A DNA stretch of 64,000 nt, from NCBI RefSeq assembly GCF_001676155.1, contig NZ_LZEW01000035.1, forward strand, positions 39,990 through 103,989, written 5' to 3'. The position numbers and the translations under genes were made by a program. The notes beneath the pieces are model-generated. The model had not been told where the DNA came from. It did no database searches and saw nothing but the letters and a program-made list of their open reading frames with translations. Positions 61,233 to 64,000 of this stretch are shown here, in pieces. Positions within the stretch are counted from its first letter, which is position 1, and each line of letters opens with the position of its first letter. Origin of the DNA: Morganella psychrotolerans (lineage in GTDB: Bacteria > Pseudomonadota > Gammaproteobacteria > Enterobacterales > Enterobacteriaceae).

Positions 61233-61940
61233 ATGACAAAGAAAACTATCCGGCAGCAGATTCAATTGTTATCCCCGGAGTCTATCTTTGAGTTATTCGT
61301 GATCGATTTGCCGAAGAAAACAGGCAGCGGACGGTTCTACTTCCATGCCGGGACAAACGAAATCCAGCAGCCGGTTATCTGGCAAGGAAAAGCCTATCAG
61401 CCGATGCCGATTCAGGCGACCGGTTTTGATATCAGCGGCGAGGGTAAGCTGCCGCGTCCGAAACTGAAAGTGGCGAATTTTGGCGGCATGATCTCCGCAG
61501 AGTTACAGGCAAAAGACGATCTGCTCGGGTGTCAGGTAACACGCAAGCGCACCATGCAATGCTTTCTGGATGCAGAAAACTTTGAAAGCGGTGTAAACGA
61601 CGAAGCAGATCCTAACCAGCATTTCCCTGATGATGTGTGGTTTATCGATCAGAAGACGATTGAAACGCCTGAAATGGTGGAGTTTGAGCTGGCATCTGTT
61701 TACGACCTGATGGGTGTTCAGCTGCCTAACCGTCAGGTGATGCGTAACTCGTGCCAATGGGATTATCGATCACCGGAATGCGGTTATACCGGCCCCGCTT
61801 TTGACAAGAACGACAAACCGACCGCTCTCTCTGGTGCCGACTTTTGCCCTAAGCGGTTATCGAGCTGCCGTGCGCGGAGAGATTACTTTGCTGACGGCAT
61901 TATCATGTTTGGTGCTTTCCCGGGGGCAACACGCTCATGA
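61233..61940 (+). CDS. tail tip protein L-like, probable iron-sulfur protein
   Basis: A 235-residue protein beginning LSPESIFELFVIDL. The C-terminus has NSCQWDYRSPECGYTGPAFD...DFCPKRLSSCRAR, four cysteines placed like those of lambda gpL, which binds a 4Fe-4S cluster. After a linker with DYFADGIIMFGAFPG it ends at the lambda-like length. It overlaps the K gene by four bases. Confidence 0.9.
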   Translation: MTKKTIRQQIQLLSPESIFELFVIDLPKKTGSGRFYFHAGTNEIQQPVIWQGKAYQPMPIQATGFDISGEGKLPRPKLKVANFGGMISAELQAKDDLLGCQVTRKRTMQCFLDAENFESGVNDEADPNQHFPDDVWFIDQKTIETPEMVEFELASVYDLMGVQLPNRQVMRNSCQWDYRSPECGYTGPAFDKNDKPTALSGADFCPKRLSSCRARRDYFADGIIMFGAFPGATRS

Positions 61941-62710
61941 TGAAAGAAATGATGAGTGCCGGGTTGTACACAGCAATGCAGTCGGCCGCAGTTGCAGCTT
62001 ACCCGAATGAAGCCTGCGGGCTTCTTGTCAGCGCAAAGCGGGGCAAGTATGAACTGGTGTTATGTCGTAACGTGGCAGACGACCCTGTTAATTTCTTTGT
62101 GATGGACGCAGACGACCAGATTAGCGCAGAAACACAGGGGGAAGTGGTTGGCGTATGGCATAGCCACACGGACGGATCGAACAAAGCCAGTGATGCTGAT
62201 ATTGCCGGCTGTGAGTCCTCGGAGTTGCCGTGGTTTATTATCAACGTCACAAGAAACTACAACCCTGATATTGAGACGGACTTTGTTATCAGCGATGTAA
62301 ACGTAATAGCTCCCTGTGGCGCTGTAACGCCACTAGAGGGTCGTGCTTATGCATTTGGTGTCTTTGACTGCTGGACACTGTGCAGGGACTATTTGAAGCG
62401 CGAATTTGACGTGTCCGTTGATATCTGCGCCCATCTTCACATCCCTAACTGGTGGAACGGAGACAGAGACATTTTGACGGATAATTTCTCCGGTCAGAGG
62501 TTGGTGAAGTTGCCACACGGAACACCACCGCAGAAAGGCGATCTGTTCTTCATGAAAATCGGGGCGAAGATGCCGGATCACTGCGCGGTTTACGTGGGTG
62601 GCAATCTGATTCTGCATCACCAGACAAACCGGTTAAGCGGAAAAGCAATTTACGGCGGAATGTATAAAAAATGCACCGTTCACCATTTACGACATAAGGA
62701 TTTGTTATGA
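61937..62710 (+). CDS. tail protein K-like with JAB and NlpC/P60 domains
   Basis: A 257-residue protein. The N-terminal JAB/MPN domain has NEACGLLV and WHSHTDGSNKASDAD, a zinc site (H-x-H...D). The C-terminal NlpC/P60 domain has the cysteine in FGVFDCWTLCRDYL and histidines in PDHCAVYVGGNLILHHQ. It probably cuts peptidoglycan or processes tail proteins at the tip, as in lambda gpK. It overlaps the I gene by four bases. Confidence 0.92.
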   Translation: MMKEMMSAGLYTAMQSAAVAAYPNEACGLLVSAKRGKYELVLCRNVADDPVNFFVMDADDQISAETQGEVVGVWHSHTDGSNKASDADIAGCESSELPWFIINVTRNYNPDIETDFVISDVNVIAPCGAVTPLEGRAYAFGVFDCWTLCRDYLKREFDVSVDICAHLHIPNWWNGDRDILTDNFSGQRLVKLPHGTPPQKGDLFFMKIGAKMPDHCAVYVGGNLILHHQTNRLSGKAIYGGMYKKCTVHHLRHKDLL

Positions 62711-63333
62711 GCGCGAAAAAAAATCGGGTTACGTTTGAGTTTGGCGGTGTGCTGGCGAAGAAATTCGGTAAAGAGCATAAGGTGCGTTGCTCCACTGTGA
62801 AGCAGGGTTTGGGGATTATCAACGCCAATCGTCCGGGGTTGGTGGGCTGGATGAAAGAGAATGCATCAAAATATCGGAAGTACCATATACGCGTTACCCG
62901 CGCTGACGGTCGGGTAAAGGATATGAGCGAAGCTGAGTTTCAGTTACAGAATAACGGTGATATGACTCACGTTCGTATTACCCCTATTTATCGCGGAGCA
63001 GGCGGCAAAATCATGAGTGTTTTGCAGGTCGTTGTTGGGGTTGTTCTGATTATCGCCTCGTACTGGCTCGGGCCGTCTTCATTCGCGGCGGGTATGTCTA
63101 TGCTGGCATCTGGTGTCATCGGGCTTCTGTCCAAACAACCGAAACCGTTTACGGGAGGGTCGGATAACCGGAAAAATTCAACCTACTTTGACGGGCCGCA
63201 AAATACAGTGGAGCAGGGCGCGCCGGTTCCGCTGATTTACGGGGACGAAATTCTGGTGGGATCGCAGTTAATAAGCCTGAAACTGTCGGTTGAGCAGTTA
63301 ATACCTGAAAGCAACAAAATGGCGTTATATTAG
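62707..63333 (+). CDS. tail assembly protein I-like
   Basis: A 208-residue protein. An N-terminal ubiquitin-like part (TFEFGGVLAKKFGKEHKVRC), a glycine/hydrophobic stretch (about 105-145, VVVGVVLIIASYWLG and SMLASGVIGLLS) and a late KNSTYFDGPQNTVEQGAPVPLIYGDEILVGSQLISLKLSVEQL match lambda gpI closely. It ends earlier than some relatives but has the expected last block. The next tail gene (J) would lie outside the window. Confidence 0.88.
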   Translation: MSAKKNRVTFEFGGVLAKKFGKEHKVRCSTVKQGLGIINANRPGLVGWMKENASKYRKYHIRVTRADGRVKDMSEAEFQLQNNGDMTHVRITPIYRGAGGKIMSVLQVVVGVVLIIASYWLGPSSFAAGMSMLASGVIGLLSKQPKPFTGGSDNRKNSTYFDGPQNTVEQGAPVPLIYGDEILVGSQLISLKLSVEQLIPESNKMALY

Positions 63334-63435
63334 ACAAGGTTTTGGAGTATTTTATCCAATATTTAGATTGACCATTTTTTAATAATAGATGACCATCAGT
63401 TATGGTGGTCTTTAAATTTAAATCAAGGAATAGTC

Positions 63436-64000
63436 GTGAAAAAAAATATTGGTTTTATCATTATCCATTATTGCTTTGTCTGGTTGTGGTGATAGCAATG
63501 TTGATATTGTAAAAAAATGTTACTTTAAATGATGGCTCTAAACTTGGATACGTTTTAGAAAATAGAAAGATATGTAGTGATATAAAATGGATATCTTATG
63601 AAGATGAAAGAGGAAGAGGGCGAGTTAAATATACATGTGTTATATCACCGGAAAATTATCAGTTATTTGTTGATAAATATATCCCTGCTTATTCAAAATG
63701 GAAGAACTACGAAGTTGACAGTCTAAATAATAAAATTAAAGGAATGGATGCAGATGATATAAGTAGAGTATCCACAACAAAAAAGACTCGAACAAGTTGA
63801 AACGTCGTTTTCTTTCAATAGAGTAGATGAGTACAAGGATGTTATTGAGTGGATTATTCCTAACGGTAATACAAAAAAATGTAATACCACAAAAATCAGA
63901 ACAATATTCATGCTTAAAATTTGATAATGGTGGCGTCTTATTTTTCGGGAATAACTATGATAAAGGTGCTCCTATATATCAAGAACATAGCTCTCGTTTT
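63436..64000 (+). CDS. AT-rich lipoprotein (several apparent frameshifts; cut by window end)
   Basis: Starts with GTG after AAGGAATAGTC. Four A runs (63439-63446, 63511-63517, 63779-63784 and 63873-63879) each need one A removed. The frame then reads on to the end: a lipobox signal peptide (LSLSIIALSGCGDS), then a Lys/Asn-rich domain with further cysteines (RKICSDIKW, KYTCVIS) and ...PQKSEQYSCLKFDNGG. It is much more AT-rich than the tail genes and lies where lambda-like phages carry moron genes such as exclusion lipoproteins, between I and J. Confidence 0.65.

Noticed and set aside
1..64000. tRNA genes, integrase, transposase or insertion sequence, ParA
   Set aside because: Looked for T-loop motifs, tyrosine or serine recombinase motifs, DDE transposases and a ParA Walker protein. 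None was convincing. The ParB-fold genes at 43.4-44.8 kb are not a partition pair.

Overview
The window is 64 kb of a temperate phage-plasmid from an enterobacterium, most like the SSU5/pHCM2/pMT1 group. The evidence is a P1/RepFIB-type RepA with iterons on both sides and an origin rich in DnaA boxes and GATC sites, combined with a siphovirus morphogenesis module whose tail genes follow the lambda order (major tail protein, G/GT, tape measure, M, L, K, I). Between them lies a large phage-type nucleotide and recombination gene set. The host species cannot be named from the sequence. No integrase and no ParA/ParB partition pair is visible here, and both ends of the window cut through genes.

Layout. 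1-2.1 kb: a cut DUF4241-like gene and small envelope or exported proteins, including an SPFH lipoprotein. 2.1-3.7 kb: repA on the minus strand with the origin. 3.7-18.8 kb: plus-strand metabolism and recombination genes: an SbcCD/gp46-47-like nuclease, a RuvC-like resolvase, NrdA/NrdB, a MazG-like hydrolase, ThyA, DHFR, a dNMP-kinase-like P-loop protein and a DnaQ-like exonuclease. 18.9-32.6 kb: accessory genes, including a phage Dam-type methylase, a SLOG protein, a small alarmone hydrolase, dCMP deaminase, a DUF4942 methylase and a RloC/PrrC-like ATPase, with several AT-rich genes that look recently acquired. 32.6-34.2 kb: a large stretch with no convincing gene and an unusually T-poor top strand. 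34.2-43.3 kb: small proteins, a HigBA toxin-antitoxin pair, an Hfq/Sm-like protein and a T5 D10/UvsW-like helicase. 43.4-46.9 kb: a tightly coupled five-gene operon (two ParB-fold proteins, an ABC ATPase, an HExxH protein, a GNAT protein). 47.3-63.3 kb: terminase, portal, scaffold, capsid, connector and tail genes, then a lipoprotein gene cut by the window end.

The nucleotide genes (NrdAB, ThyA, DHFR, dCMP deaminase, MazG-like, kinase) would supply dNTPs for lytic replication. The SbcCD-like pair, resolvase, helicase and exonuclease would process replicating DNA. RepA and its iterons maintain the plasmid state, helped by HigBA. Two shared regulatory signals stand out. One is a promoter-like layout, TTTA-like / (G/C)CCT / 12 nt / A-T-rich -10, found 35-52 nt upstream of nine plus-strand genes. 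The other is a dispersed TAGGTA...TACCTA palindrome.

Quality caution: at least 14 gene breaks sit on homopolymer runs. All but one are repaired by removing a single A or T, including breaks in repA and in the tape measure gene. I read most of these as sequence errors, not pseudogenes, and give merged gene coordinates where this applies.
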